Part shown: positions 1 to 9,200 of the stretch, piece by piece | Position numbering within the stretch: position 1 is the stretch's first letter | Layout of the letters: each line of letters starts with the position of its first letter | From: Rhizobacter terrae | Lineage (GTDB): Bacteria; Pseudomonadota; Gammaproteobacteria; Burkholderiales; Burkholderiaceae_C | DNA length: 64,000 bases | Assembly (NCBI RefSeq): GCF_003852895.1 | Contig: NZ_QUSW01000002.1 | Location: 124,001-188,000 of the forward strand | Direction of reading: 5' to 3' | The notes under the pieces: model-generated | What the model saw: the letters and a program-made list of their open reading frames with translations, nothing else | Databases searched by the model: none | Told to the model about the DNA's origin: nothing | Program-made: the position numbers and the translations under genes

Positions 1-144
1 CATCTCCGAGAACGGCGGCTTGAGCTGCTCGTTCTTCAGCAGGTGCACGGGCACGTATTCATAGCTCAAGCCCTTGAGCGCCAGCGCGATGCGCACCCGG
101 TACGACGCCGAGGAACGGAAGTAGTTGTAGAGCGTGAGCGCCAT
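1..144 (-). CDS. Maleylacetoacetate/maleylpyruvate isomerase, zeta-class GST (3' part outside window)
   Basis: The first 48 codons of a glutathione S-transferase-fold isomerase are present; the rest lies beyond the window edge. The N-terminus reads [20 protein letters not shown], with the SSxSxRVRIAL pattern that marks the glutathione-binding start of zeta-class enzymes. These isomerise maleylacetoacetate or maleylpyruvate to the fumaryl form using glutathione. The ATG is 4 bases after the stop of the upstream hydrolase gene, so the two are very probably co-transcribed and act one after the other: isomerisation, then hydrolysis. Whether the pathway is gentisate or homogentisate breakdown cannot be decided here, because no ring-cleaving dioxygenase is visible. 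Confidence 0.85.
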   Translation of the reverse strand, partial: MALTLYNYFRSSASYRVRIALALKGLSYEYVPVHLLKNEQLKPPFSEM

Positions 145-148
145 GGCC

Positions 149-856
149 TCAGCCCTGGACGATCTTCACCGACAGCGACCCCACGCCCTCCACGCTGGCC
201 TCCAGCGTGTCGCCCGACACCACGGCGGCCACGCCTTCGGGCGTGCCGGTGAAGATGAGGTCGCCCGGCGCCAGCTCCCAGGCGGCCGAGAGCTGCTCGA
301 TGATTTCCGGAATGCTCCAGATCAGCTTGCCGATGCTGCTGGTCTGCCGAACCTCGCCGTTCACCTTGAGCTCGATGCGCGTCTCGGGCCCCACCTTGGC
401 CTGCTGGGCGGGCACCACCGGCCCGATGGGTGCGGCTTCGTCGAAGCCCTTGCCGATGCACCAGGGCCGGCCCTGCTTCTTCATGTCGTTCTGCAGGTCG
501 CGGCGGGTCATGTCCAGCCCGACCGCATAACCCCACACGTGGTCCATGGCCGATGCGGCCGGAATGTTGCGCCCGCCCTTGCCGATGGCCACCACCAGCT
601 CCACCTCGTGGTGCAGGCTTTGGGTGAGGCTCGGGTAGCGCATGGCCGCCACCTCGCCTTCGATGGCAGGCAGCACCGCGTCCGCGGGCTTCATGAAGAA
701 GAACGGCGCCTCGCGGCCGGTATGGCCCATCTCGATGGCGTGCTCCACGTAGTTGCGCCCCACGCAGTAGATGCGGTGGACAGGGAACTGGTCGCCGGTG
801 GCGCCGCCCTTGACGGGCACAGTGGCGACACGGGGGGCGGGAATGACATATGCCAT
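149..856 (-). CDS. Fumarylpyruvate/fumarylacetoacetate hydrolase family protein
   Basis: A 235-residue C-C bond hydrolase of the FAH fold. It is the length of the short fumarylpyruvate hydrolases (NagK type), not the roughly 420-residue fumarylacetoacetases. Visible motifs are RIYCVGRNY near residue 28 and [11 protein letters not shown] at 82-92, whose Glu84 and Glu86, with Asp115 in [10 protein letters not shown], fit the divalent-metal ligands of the family. I start at 856 (MAYVIP...) because a GAAGGA Shine-Dalgarno lies just upstream; a longer reading to 961 has no such site and no family similarity. It sits directly before the zeta-GST isomerase, the usual order in gentisate-type clusters. 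The exact substrate is inferred. Confidence 0.85.
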   Translation of the reverse strand: MAYVIPAPRVATVPVKGGATGDQFPVHRIYCVGRNYVEHAIEMGHTGREAPFFFMKPADAVLPAIEGEVAAMRYPSLTQSLHHEVELVVAIGKGGRNIPAASAMDHVWGYAVGLDMTRRDLQNDMKKQGRPWCIGKGFDEAAPIGPVVPAQQAKVGPETRIELKVNGEVRQTSSIGKLIWSIPEIIEQLSAAWELAPGDLIFTGTPEGVAAVVSGDTLEASVEGVGSLSVKIVQG

Positions 857-987
857 GGGAAAGTCCTTCGCGGTGCTCGCGCGATGATGCCACGACGCGT
901 CGACAAACTCTTCCAGCCAGGGCCGGCAAATCGGCAGCAATCCCAGCGCCGGCCGCATCACTCGGGGGAGTGATGCGGGGGCGCCAC

Positions 988-1221
988 CTAACTCAGCTTC
1001 AGCGTGTACTTGCCAATTGGGTCTTCACGGGAAATACCACTGAATTCGATCTCTACTTGATACCCGTCCCGGCGCTTCTTGGCGGCCAGAAACCTGGCGG
1101 CGGCGCCCTGTTCCCGGATATGAGCCTCGTCGACGGTCTCCGTCACAGCGCCACTCGGGTACTCCACCTTGATGTCGAATTTTGGGTATTCAATGGGTCC
1201 GTCTCTCTTGAACCAAGACAT
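988..1221 (-). CDS. Small hypothetical protein (77 aa)
   Basis: I do not recognise this protein. It begins [20 protein letters not shown] and ends GKYTLKLS. It is soluble, charged, and has alternating hydrophobic residues that suggest beta strands, with a Lys/Arg-rich middle (AAKKRRDG). A strong Shine-Dalgarno (AAGGAGAAAGAT) right before the ATG at 1221 decides the start; the in-frame extension to 1401 is low in plausibility. It lies upstream of the FAH-type gene on the same strand with a gap of about 130 bases, so co-transcription is possible but not evident. Confidence 0.7.
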   Translation of the reverse strand: MSWFKRDGPIEYPKFDIKVEYPSGAVTETVDEAHIREQGAAARFLAAKKRRDGYQVEIEFSGISREDPIGKYTLKLS

Positions 1222-1585
1222 ATCTTTCTCCTTGTTCTGATTGATCACCCTTGCTCCGAACGGAGCTCGGCTTTGGATGCCGCAGGCCGTGACGCCGCCT
1301 GCCGTCGGCTCCGCACTCAACGCGATCGTCGAGTCCCGCAAACGAGCGAGCTGTTTGCGAAGTCGCCGCATCCGAAGACCCTGGGGCCAGGGTTTCGCCA
1401 TCGTGGCTCGTCAGTCCGGGTCGGCGCGCGTGGCAGCCCCCTTGCGACGCGGACGCGTGGTGGCTGCACGCGCCATTTCCCCATGAACCAGTGTCCCGTG
1501 CCAGCCGAAACCACCGTCTGGCCGCGCCCATTTCGGCTGAATACCCGCGTTCTCCCCGGCAGGACACGGGCGCTAAACTCATCGG
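1222..1585. other. 364-base intergenic region without a gene
   Basis: This divergent gap separates the small unknown gene (minus strand) from the NUDIX gene (plus strand), so it should hold both promoters. I see one perfect 7-bp stem with a 9-base loop at 1337-1359 and a looser GC-rich inverted repeat near 1422-1474. No confident -35/-10 pair, operator or RNA gene stands out. Confidence 0.4.
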
Positions 1586-2131
1586 ATGTTCGAAGCGCGC
1601 AGCATCAAGTTCTGCAAGGCCTGCGGCGGCGAGGCCCGCTACGCCATCCCTCCCGACGACAACCGCGAGCGCGCCACCTGCACGGTGTGCGGCACCATCC
1701 ACTACGAGAACCCGCTGAACGTGGTGGGCACGGTGCCGGTGTGGAACGACAAGGTGCTGCTGTGCAAGCGCAACATCGAACCGCGCCTGGGGTACTGGAC
1801 GCTGCCCGCCGGCTTCATGGAGCTGGGCGAAACCACGTTGGAAGGCGCCTTGCGCGAGACGGTGGAAGAAGCCGGCGCCCGCGTGGACATGAAGGGCCTG
1901 TTCACCGTGCTGAACGTGGTGCGCGTGGGCCAGGTGCATTTCTTCTACCTCGCCAACCTGCGCGACACCGACTTCGCGCCGGGGCCCGAGACCATCGAGG
2001 CCAGGCTCTTTCGCGAAGATGAAATCCCCTGGGACGACCTCGCGTTCCGCACTGTGCGAGAAACGCTCCTGCGATATTTCGAGGACCGCCGCAGCGGTCA
2101 ATTCGAGGTGCATTGCGCCGATATCAGCTGA
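1586..2131 (+). CDS. NUDIX hydrolase with N-terminal zinc ribbon
   Basis: A 181-residue NUDIX enzyme that would hydrolyse a nucleoside diphosphate linked to another group. Cys10, Cys13, Cys32 and Cys35 form a CxxC...CxxC zinc ribbon, as in NudC-like and related ADP-ribose-type hydrolases. The Nudix box runs from Gly76 to about Ala98 ([20 protein letters not shown], then AG) with the metal-binding REtvEE core intact. The Shine-Dalgarno is weak. The stop codon is immediately followed by the ATG of the exporter ATPase gene, but the functions are unrelated, so the adjacency may be just compact packing. The exact substrate is unknown. Confidence 0.88.
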   Translation: MFEARSIKFCKACGGEARYAIPPDDNRERATCTVCGTIHYENPLNVVGTVPVWNDKVLLCKRNIEPRLGYWTLPAGFMELGETTLEGALRETVEEAGARVDMKGLFTVLNVVRVGQVHFFYLANLRDTDFAPGPETIEARLFREDEIPWDDLAFRTVRETLLRYFEDRRSGQFEVHCADIS

Positions 2132-4339
2132 ATGCCCATGACAGAACCCACCGCAAGCCACGCCCCCAACACCACCGGAACCGTGCAACGCTTGCGGGAG
2201 GACCTGATCCACCCCGATCCGCTGCTGGACTGCCTGGTCGAGGTCTGCAAGCTGCATGGCCAGGCAGCATCGCGCGCCTCCCTCTCGGCCGGACTGCCGC
2301 TGGACTCCGAGAACGGTGGCAAGCTCACGCTGGAGCTGGCCGAGCGGGCCGCGGCACGGGCGGGCATGTCGGCCAAGCTGCAGCGGGTGGCGCTGGAACG
2401 CATCGACAGCGCCGTGCTGCCGGCCATCCTCGTGCTCAAGGACAACCAGGCCTGCGTGCTGCTGGGCTGGGATGCCGCCGATGCCAGCCCGCGTGCCCGC
2501 GTGCTCATGCCCGAGACCGGCCAGGGCTCCGTGCTGCTCACGTCCGAGGAACTCGCGCAGCGCTATGCCGGCATCACCCTCTTCGTGCGGCCGCACTTCC
2601 GCTTCGACTCGCGCACGCCCGACGTGCGCAAGCCCGCCGCCCGGCACTGGTTCTGGAGCGCCATCCTCGGCCAGCGCTTCGTCTACCGCGACGTGCTGTG
2701 GGCCGCGCTGCTGGTGAACATCTTCGCGCTGGCCTTCCCGATGTTCTCCATGAACGTCTATGACCGCGTCGTGCCCAACAACGCGGTGGAGACGCTGTGG
2801 GCGCTGTCCATCGGCGTGCTGCTCATCCTCGCTTCCGACCTCTTCATGCGCTTGCTGCGCAGCCATTTCGTGGACGAGGCCAGCGCACGCATCGACGTGC
2901 AGATCTCCTCCACGCTGATGGAAAAGGTGCTGGGCATCCGGCTGGAGCACCGCCCCGAATCGGTGGGCTCGTTCGCATCGAACCTGCGCGGCTTCGAGCA
3001 GGTGCGCGACTTCATCGCGTCGAGCACCGTCACCGCGCTCATCGACCTGCCCTTCGCGCTGCTGTTCGTCATCGTGATGGCCTGGATCTCGCCGTGGCTC
3101 ACGCTGCCGGTGATCGTCGCCTTCCTGGTCATCCTCGTCATGGGCTATGTGCTGCAGCACCGGCTGCACCAGTTGTCGGAAACGACCTACCGGGCCAGTG
3201 CGCTGCGCAACGCGACGCTGATCGAAAGCCTCACCGCCATCGAGACCATCAAGTCGCAGGGCGCCGAGGGCGTGATCCAGGCGAAATGGGAACGCACCAA
3301 CGAGTTCCTGTCCAAGATCAACGTGAAGACGCGGGCGCTGACCTCGGGCGCCAACTACACCACCAACACCCTCTCGCAGCTCGTCACGGTGTCGATGATC
3401 CTGATCGGGGTCTACCTCATCGGCCAGAAGGAGCTCACCATGGGTGCGCTGATCGCCGCCAACATGCTGTCGGCGCGCGCGCTGGCGCCGGCCGGGCAGA
3501 TCGTGGGCTTGCTGATGCAATACCAGGGCGCGCGCACCGCGCTGGATTCGCTCAACAAGATCATGGACAAGCCTGTGGAACGGCCGCAGGGCGAGACCTT
3601 CGTGCAGCGCCCGCAGCTGCGCGGCGACATCGAGTTCCGCAACGTGAAGTTCAGCTACCCCAACCGGCTGGACGCGGCACTGGAAGGCCTGAGCTTCAAG
3701 ATCACCGCCGGCGAGCGCGTGGCGCTGATCGGCCGCGTGGGCTCGGGCAAGTCCACCATCCAGCGGCTCATCATGGGCCTGTACCAGCCCACCGACGGGC
3801 AGGTGCTGCTGGACGGCATCGACCTGCGCCAGCTCGACCCGGCCGACGTTCGCCGCAACTGCGCCCATGTGGCGCAGGACGTGACGCTCTTCTACGGCAC
3901 GCTGCGAGAGAACATCGCCTTCGGCCAGCCCTATGCGGATGACTCGGCCATCGTGGCCGCGGCCGAGACAGCCGGCATGACCGACTTCGTGAACCGACAT
4001 CCGCGCGGCTTCGACATGACGGTGGGCGAGCGCGGCGAGTCGCTGTCGGGAGGCCAGCGCCAGAGCGTGGGCATCGCCCGCGCCGTGCTGCACAACGCGC
4101 CCATCCTGCTGCTGGACGAGCCCACCAGCGCGATGGACTTCACCAGCGAAGCGCAGATCACCGCGCGCATGACCAACTTCGTTGCGCACAAGACGGTGGT
4201 GCTGGTGACTCACCGCACGTCCATGCTCGCGATGGTGACCCGCGTGATCGTGATCGACGGCGGCAAGATCGTGGCCGACGGCCCGCGCGACCGCATCATG
4301 GAAGCGCTGGCCAGCGGCCGAATCGCGCGGGCAGCCTGA
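2132..4339 (+). CDS. Type I secretion ABC transporter, permease/ATPase (LapB-like)
   Basis: This 735-residue inner-membrane exporter should energise secretion of the giant adhesin downstream. The N-terminal 150 or so residues resemble a C39-peptidase-like domain without a recognisable catalytic arrangement, as in HlyB/LapB systems that do not cleave a leader. A six-helix transmembrane block follows (about 175-450). The ATPase then shows Walker A GRVGSGKST from Gly534, the signature LSGGQ at 638-642 and Walker B ILLLDEPT with Asp662-Glu663. A second ATG six bases in (2138) is a possible alternative start. The fusion-protein gene follows after 2 bases, so the two form an operon. Confidence 0.93.
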   Translation: MPMTEPTASHAPNTTGTVQRLREDLIHPDPLLDCLVEVCKLHGQAASRASLSAGLPLDSENGGKLTLELAERAAARAGMSAKLQRVALERIDSAVLPAILVLKDNQACVLLGWDAADASPRARVLMPETGQGSVLLTSEELAQRYAGITLFVRPHFRFDSRTPDVRKPAARHWFWSAILGQRFVYRDVLWAALLVNIFALAFPMFSMNVYDRVVPNNAVETLWALSIGVLLILASDLFMRLLRSHFVDEASARIDVQISSTLMEKVLGIRLEHRPESVGSFASNLRGFEQVRDFIASSTVTALIDLPFALLFVIVMAWISPWLTLPVIVAFLVILVMGYVLQHRLHQLSETTYRASALRNATLIESLTAIETIKSQGAEGVIQAKWERTNEFLSKINVKTRALTSGANYTTNTLSQLVTVSMILIGVYLIGQKELTMGALIAANMLSARALAPAGQIVGLLMQYQGARTALDSLNKIMDKPVERPQGETFVQRPQLRGDIEFRNVKFSYPNRLDAALEGLSFKITAGERVALIGRVGSGKSTIQRLIMGLYQPTDGQVLLDGIDLRQLDPADVRRNCAHVAQDVTLFYGTLRENIAFGQPYADDSAIVAAAETAGMTDFVNRHPRGFDMTVGERGESLSGGQRQSVGIARAVLHNAPILLLDEPTSAMDFTSEAQITARMTNFVAHKTVVLVTHRTSMLAMVTRVIVIDGGKIVADGPRDRIMEALASGRIARAA

Positions 4340-4341
4340 GG

Positions 4342-5922
4342 ATGAGCGCCATGCAAGACCCTCGCGAACAACAGCCCCAGGTTCCTGCGCAGCCCGCGGC
4401 GGCGCCGGTGCACCAGGCCATCACGATCAACGTGCCCGGGGCTGTGCCGCAGGCGGCAGCGCCCGCCACGCCGGCCGTCCTCGAAGGCACGACGCAGCAC
4501 CGCCTCATGCGCGCCGGCCAGGCCGTCCTGCGCCCGCTGGAGCGCATCCGCATCGTCCTGGAGCCGCTCACCAAGCGGCTCTTCGGCCCCGATGCCGAGC
4601 AGATGCCGGCCGCCAACACGGGCTTTCGCAACTTCGAGCAGGAGGCCGATGCGGTGATGTCGCGCGGCCGCACCCACCGGGCGCAGAAGATCGTGCGCTC
4701 GGCGGTGGTCGTCGTGATCATCCTCATCACCTGGGCGTCCTTCGCTCACGTGGAGGAAGTGACGCGCGGCGACGGCAAGGTCATCCCGTCCAAGCAGCTG
4801 CAGGTGGTGCAGTCGCTGGACGGCGGCGTGATCACGGAAATCCTCGTGCAGGAAGGCCAGGTGGTCGAAGCCGGCCAGCGCCTCTTGAAGATCGACGAGA
4901 CGCGTGCCACCTCCGGCGTGCGCGAGAGCGCGGCACAGGGCATCGCCTTGCAGGCCCGCCGGGCGCGGCTGGTGGCGATCGCCGAGAACCAGCCCTTCAA
5001 GCCGCCCGCGGTGAGCACGGGCAATGCCGAGGAACAGCGCATCGTCGACGAGGAACGCCGGCTGTACGAAACACGCATCTCCGAGCTGCGCACGCTGTTG
5101 GCCATCAACGAGCAGCAACTGCAACAGCGCCAGCAGGAACTCAGCGAGATGCGCGCCCGCAAGGCCTCGGCCGACAAGCAGGCGGAGTTCGGACAGGCCG
5201 AACTGTCCAAGACCAAGCCGCTGCTGGCGTCCGGCGCGGTGTCGGAGGTGGACATCCTGCGCATCGAGCGCGACATCTCCCGCGCCCGCGGCGATTCGGA
5301 GCAGGCCAATGCCCAGATCGCCCGCGTGCAGGCCGCCATCGGCGAGGCGCAGCGCAAGATCCAGGAGACCGAGCTCACCTTCCGCAACGAAGCCCGCAAG
5401 GAACTCTCGGACGTGACCGGCAAGCTCAACGCCCTCAATGAAGGCGCGGTGGCCCTGGCCGACAAGGTGGAGAAGGCCCAGGTGAAAAGCCCCGTGCGCG
5501 GACGCGTGCAGCGGCTGCTGGCCAACACCGTGGGCGGCGTGGTGCAGCCGGGCAAGGACATCGTGGAGATCGTGCCCCTGGACGACAACCTCGTGCTGGA
5601 GGCCAAGGTGCTGCCCAAGGACATCGCCTTCATCCACCCCGGCCAGGACGCCACGGTGAAGTTCACCGCCTACGACTTTTCCATCTACGGCGGCATGAGC
5701 GCCAAGGTGGAGAACATCAGCCCCGACACCATCGTCGACGAGCGCGGCAACGCCTTCTACCTGGTGCGGGTGCGCACCACCCATTCCACCTTCGACGAGA
5801 AGATGCCCATCATCCCCGGCATGACGGCGGAGGTGGACGTGCTCACAGGCAAGAAGTCGGTGATGTCCTACCTGCTCAAGCCCATCCTCAAGGGCAAGGC
5901 CTACGCGCTGCGCGAGCGTTGA
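4342..5922 (+). CDS. Type I secretion membrane fusion protein, HlyD family (LapC-like)
   Basis: A 526-residue periplasmic adaptor linking the ABC exporter to an outer-membrane TolC-type channel. The first 115 residues are cytoplasmic and longer than in classic HlyD, and are rich in Ala, Pro and Gln. A single membrane segment lies at about 117-135 (IVRSAVVVVIILITWASF). A lipoyl-like half follows, then a long coiled-coil hairpin rich in Glu, Gln, Ala and Arg (about 225-370), then the returning lipoyl and beta-barrel parts (VKSPVRGRVQRL; VEIVPLDDNL; VKFTAYDFSIYGG). It starts 2 bases after the ATPase stop. The third component, a TolC/LapE homologue, is not in this window. Confidence 0.92.
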   Translation: MSAMQDPREQQPQVPAQPAAAPVHQAITINVPGAVPQAAAPATPAVLEGTTQHRLMRAGQAVLRPLERIRIVLEPLTKRLFGPDAEQMPAANTGFRNFEQEADAVMSRGRTHRAQKIVRSAVVVVIILITWASFAHVEEVTRGDGKVIPSKQLQVVQSLDGGVITEILVQEGQVVEAGQRLLKIDETRATSGVRESAAQGIALQARRARLVAIAENQPFKPPAVSTGNAEEQRIVDEERRLYETRISELRTLLAINEQQLQQRQQELSEMRARKASADKQAEFGQAELSKTKPLLASGAVSEVDILRIERDISRARGDSEQANAQIARVQAAIGEAQRKIQETELTFRNEARKELSDVTGKLNALNEGAVALADKVEKAQVKSPVRGRVQRLLANTVGGVVQPGKDIVEIVPLDDNLVLEAKVLPKDIAFIHPGQDATVKFTAYDFSIYGGMSAKVENISPDTIVDERGNAFYLVRVRTTHSTFDEKMPIIPGMTAEVDVLTGKKSVMSYLLKPILKGKAYALRER

Positions 5923-6244
5923 GCGCTCGCCGCCGCGCGTGCGCCGTGACGTGGCGCACGCTTTCCGGCGCCTTGAGCTGGCGCCGTTCGATTGGCGCAC
6001 ACGTCGGTAAAAAAGTCAGGGTACCGGCGCTCAAGTTCGCTGTCTGACATCCGATGAGTCCGAGATTCCGGCACCGCGGCCTGGCCCGGCGTGCCAAGTC
6101 TTATTGGCGTTCGTGCAGAGACTTCTGGTGACTCCGTTCACGAAATGAAGCCGGCCCCGACGACATAAGACATGTGTCCGAACGTTATCCTCGAACCACG
6201 CGCGCGCGGCTTGCGTGCGTGTAGTTCTTACAAGGTTGTTCCCC
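5923..6244 (+). other. 322-base gap between secretion genes and adhesin
   Basis: Apart from the stem-loops at its left end, this stretch holds no gene. The right half (about 6046-6244) is the likely promoter and leader region of the adhesin gene. I could not find a convincing sigma-70 pair or a riboswitch-like fold by eye. The Shine-Dalgarno of the adhesin is AAGG, 9 bases before its ATG at 6245. Confidence 0.4.
5937..5961 (+). terminator. Stem-loop after the secretion operon
   Basis: A perfect 9-bp stem (GCGTGCGCC / GGCGCACGC) with a 7-base loop lies 15 bases after the fusion-protein stop and is followed by CTTTCC. A second GGCGCC...GGCGCC stem comes just behind it. There is no real U-run, so it may be a weak or attenuating terminator. 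It could separate exporter transcription from adhesin transcription. Confidence 0.45.
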
Positions 6245-9200
6245 ATGCCCACCATCGTTCAAACCGTCTCGGGAAGAGTCACCGGCTTGTGGGGCACGGC
6301 CCTCATCCGAGGCGCCGACGGCAAGATGCACGCGCTCCACCTGGGCGACGTGGTGCATCGCGGGGACGTCATCCTCACCACGCAGAACGGCATCGTCCAG
6401 CTCACGCCGGACGAGGACACCGTCTTCGCCAAGCCGGCGCCCGCGGCAGACGACATCGACCGCGTCATCGCCGGCATCAACACCGACGAGCCCACCGCCG
6501 CGACGGCGGCCGTGGTCGGCGGCGACGGCGCCTCCGACCTGAGCCCCGGCCTGCGCGTGGACCGCATCTCCGAGGCCGTGGGCCCGAGCGGCGGCTTCGT
6601 CTCCAGCGCGCCCGACGGCACGCAGACGAACTTCGTCAACGGCAACCAGATCACTGCGCCAGAAAACAAGACCACCACGCCGTCCATCGGCAACAGCGCC
6701 AACGCGATCAGCGCGGTGGAAGAAGGCCCGTCGGTCAGCCTGGGTCTGAATACACCCTCTGGCGCGTCGGGTGCTGCCACTGTCACCGTGAACACCGTGC
6801 CGGCCATCGGCCAGGTGCTGAAGGCCGACGGCACCGTGCTCACCGCCGGCAGCACGCTCACCGCCGCCGACCTGGCCGGCCTGAAGTACGTGCCGCCTGC
6901 TGACTATGACGGCACCGCCACGGTCGGCAACTTCAACTACACCGTGACCGACGGCAGCGCCAGCGCCTCGGGCACGACCAGCATCAACCTCACGCCGGTG
7001 AACGACGCGCCGGTGGGCACGCCCGCCACCGTCACCGGCCTGGAAGACAGCACCCTGCCCCTGTCGCTGGGCGGCACGGACGTGGACAGCCCGGTCACGG
7101 GCGTCACCATCGTCAGCATTCCCGCGGGCAGCGCCTTGTCGCTGGCCGACGGCACGCCCGTGATCGCGGGCCAGACGCTCACGCCCGCGCAGGCGGCCAA
7201 CCTGCTGTTCCATCCGGCCGCTGATTTCAACGGCAGCTCGGCGGTGACCTTCACCGTCACGGACAGCGCGGGTGCGGTCTCCACGCCGACCGCCATCACC
7301 ATCAACGTCGCCGCCGTCAACGACGCGCCGGTGGCCAACTTCACGGTCGGCGCCGGCCATGAAGACACCGCGCTGCCCGTGAACCTGGGCGGCACCGACG
7401 TGGACGGCACCGTTGTGTCGGTGACGATCACCAGCCTGCCCGCCAACGGCACGCTGTTCCTCGCCGATGGCGTCACACCCGTGACGGCCGGCAGCACGCT
7501 CACGCCGACGCAGGCCGCGAACCTGGTGTTCCAGCCCGCCGCCGACTTCAACGGCACGACCAGCTTCAGCTTCACCGCCACCGACAACCTGGGCCTGTCG
7601 TCCTCGCCCATCTCGGTGCCGCTGACCATCGCTGCGGTGAACGACGCCCCTGTGGCGACGGCCGATGTGGCCTCCGGTGCCGAAGACACCGTGCAGACCG
7701 GCAACGTGCTCATCAACGACAGCGACGTGGACGGCCCGGCCTTGTCGGTCAGCCAGTTCAGCGTGGGCGGATCCACCTTCGCCGCCGGCGCCACTGCCAA
7801 CCTGCCCGGCGTGGGCACCCTCGTCATCAACGGCGACGGCTCCTACACCTTCACCCCGGCGGCCAACTACAACGGCCCGGTGCCTCTGGCCACCTACACC
7901 GCCACGGACGGTTCGCTCACCTCGACCGCCACCCTCAGCCTGAGCGTGACGGCCGTGAACGACGCGCCGTCGGCCCAGGCCGACCTGGCTTCCACGCCGA
8001 TCAACACCGCCACCGACGTGGCCGTTCTCGCCAACGACAGCGATGCCGACGGCGACACGCTGAGCGTCACCAGCGCCACGCTGGCCGATTCGTCGCAAGG
8101 CACGGTCAGCATCAACCCTGACGGCACGATCCACTTCACCCCGGCACTCAACTTCACGGGCGCCGCGGTCATCAACTACGTGGTCAGCGACGGCCATGGC
8201 GGTGTCAGCGGCGCCGGCCTGACGGTGAACGTGGGAGCCAACACGCCGCCCACCGGTGCCGACAGCACCCACACCATCGCCGAAGACACGAGCTTCACCG
8301 TGCAGGTGGGCGACCTCGGCTTCGCCGACGCGGACCTGGGCCAGACGCTGGCGAACGTGCGCATCGATGCGCTGCCGGCAGTCGGCACGCTGCTCCTGAA
8401 CGGCACGCCGGTGGTGGCAGGCCAGGTGCTGTCCGCAGCCAGCGTGGCCGCAGGCAACCTCGTGTTCGTGCCGGCCGCGGATGCCCACGGCGCGCCCTAC
8501 GCCGCCTTCACCTTCAGCGTGCAGGACAGCGCCGGCGCCTTCGACACCACGCCCAACACGCTGGCCGTGAACGTCACGGCCGTGAACGACGCGCCGGTGG
8601 TCACCGGCGAGACCGTGAGCACCGCGGAAGACAGCGCCGTGTCCGGCAACGTGCTCGCCAACGACACCGATGTCGATGGCGACGTGCTCAGCGTCACGCA
8701 GTACGTGGTGAACGGATCGACCTTCGCCACCGGCACGCCCGCGGCCATCGCCGGCGTGGGCACGCTGCTCATCAACGCCGACGGCTCCTACACCTTCTCG
8801 CCGGTGGCCAACTACAACGGGCCGGTGCCCGTGGCCACCTACACCGTCACGGACGGCACCGCCAACGTGAACGGCACGCTGGCCGTCACCGTCACGGCCG
8901 TGAACGACGCGCCCGTGGCCGCGAACGACAGCTTCACCGGCCCCGAGGACTCGCCGCTGGCCGGCAACGTGCTGGCCAATGACAGCGACGTGGACGGCCC
9001 GTCCCTGAGCGTCACGCAATTCGTGGTGGGCGGATCCACCTTCGCTGCCGGCAACGCGGCCAGCCTGCCCGGCGTTGGCACGCTGGTGATCAACGCCGAC
9101 GGCAGCTTCAGCTTCACGCCCGCGGCCAACTACAACGGCCCGGTGCCCGTGGCCACCTACACGGTGAGCGACGGCACGGCCTCGTCCACCGCCACGCTGA

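Noticed and set aside
1190-4213. A 1,007-codon minus-strand frame across the NUDIX and exporter genes
   Set aside because: It overlaps two well-supported genes on the other strand and has the typical composition of an antisense frame in GC-rich DNA.
2132-5922. Bacteriocin or toxin exporter reading of the ABC/HlyD pair
   Set aside because: The next gene is a type I secreted adhesin with retention module and RTX; the C39-like domain lacks a recognisable protease site, and no small peptide precursor is present.
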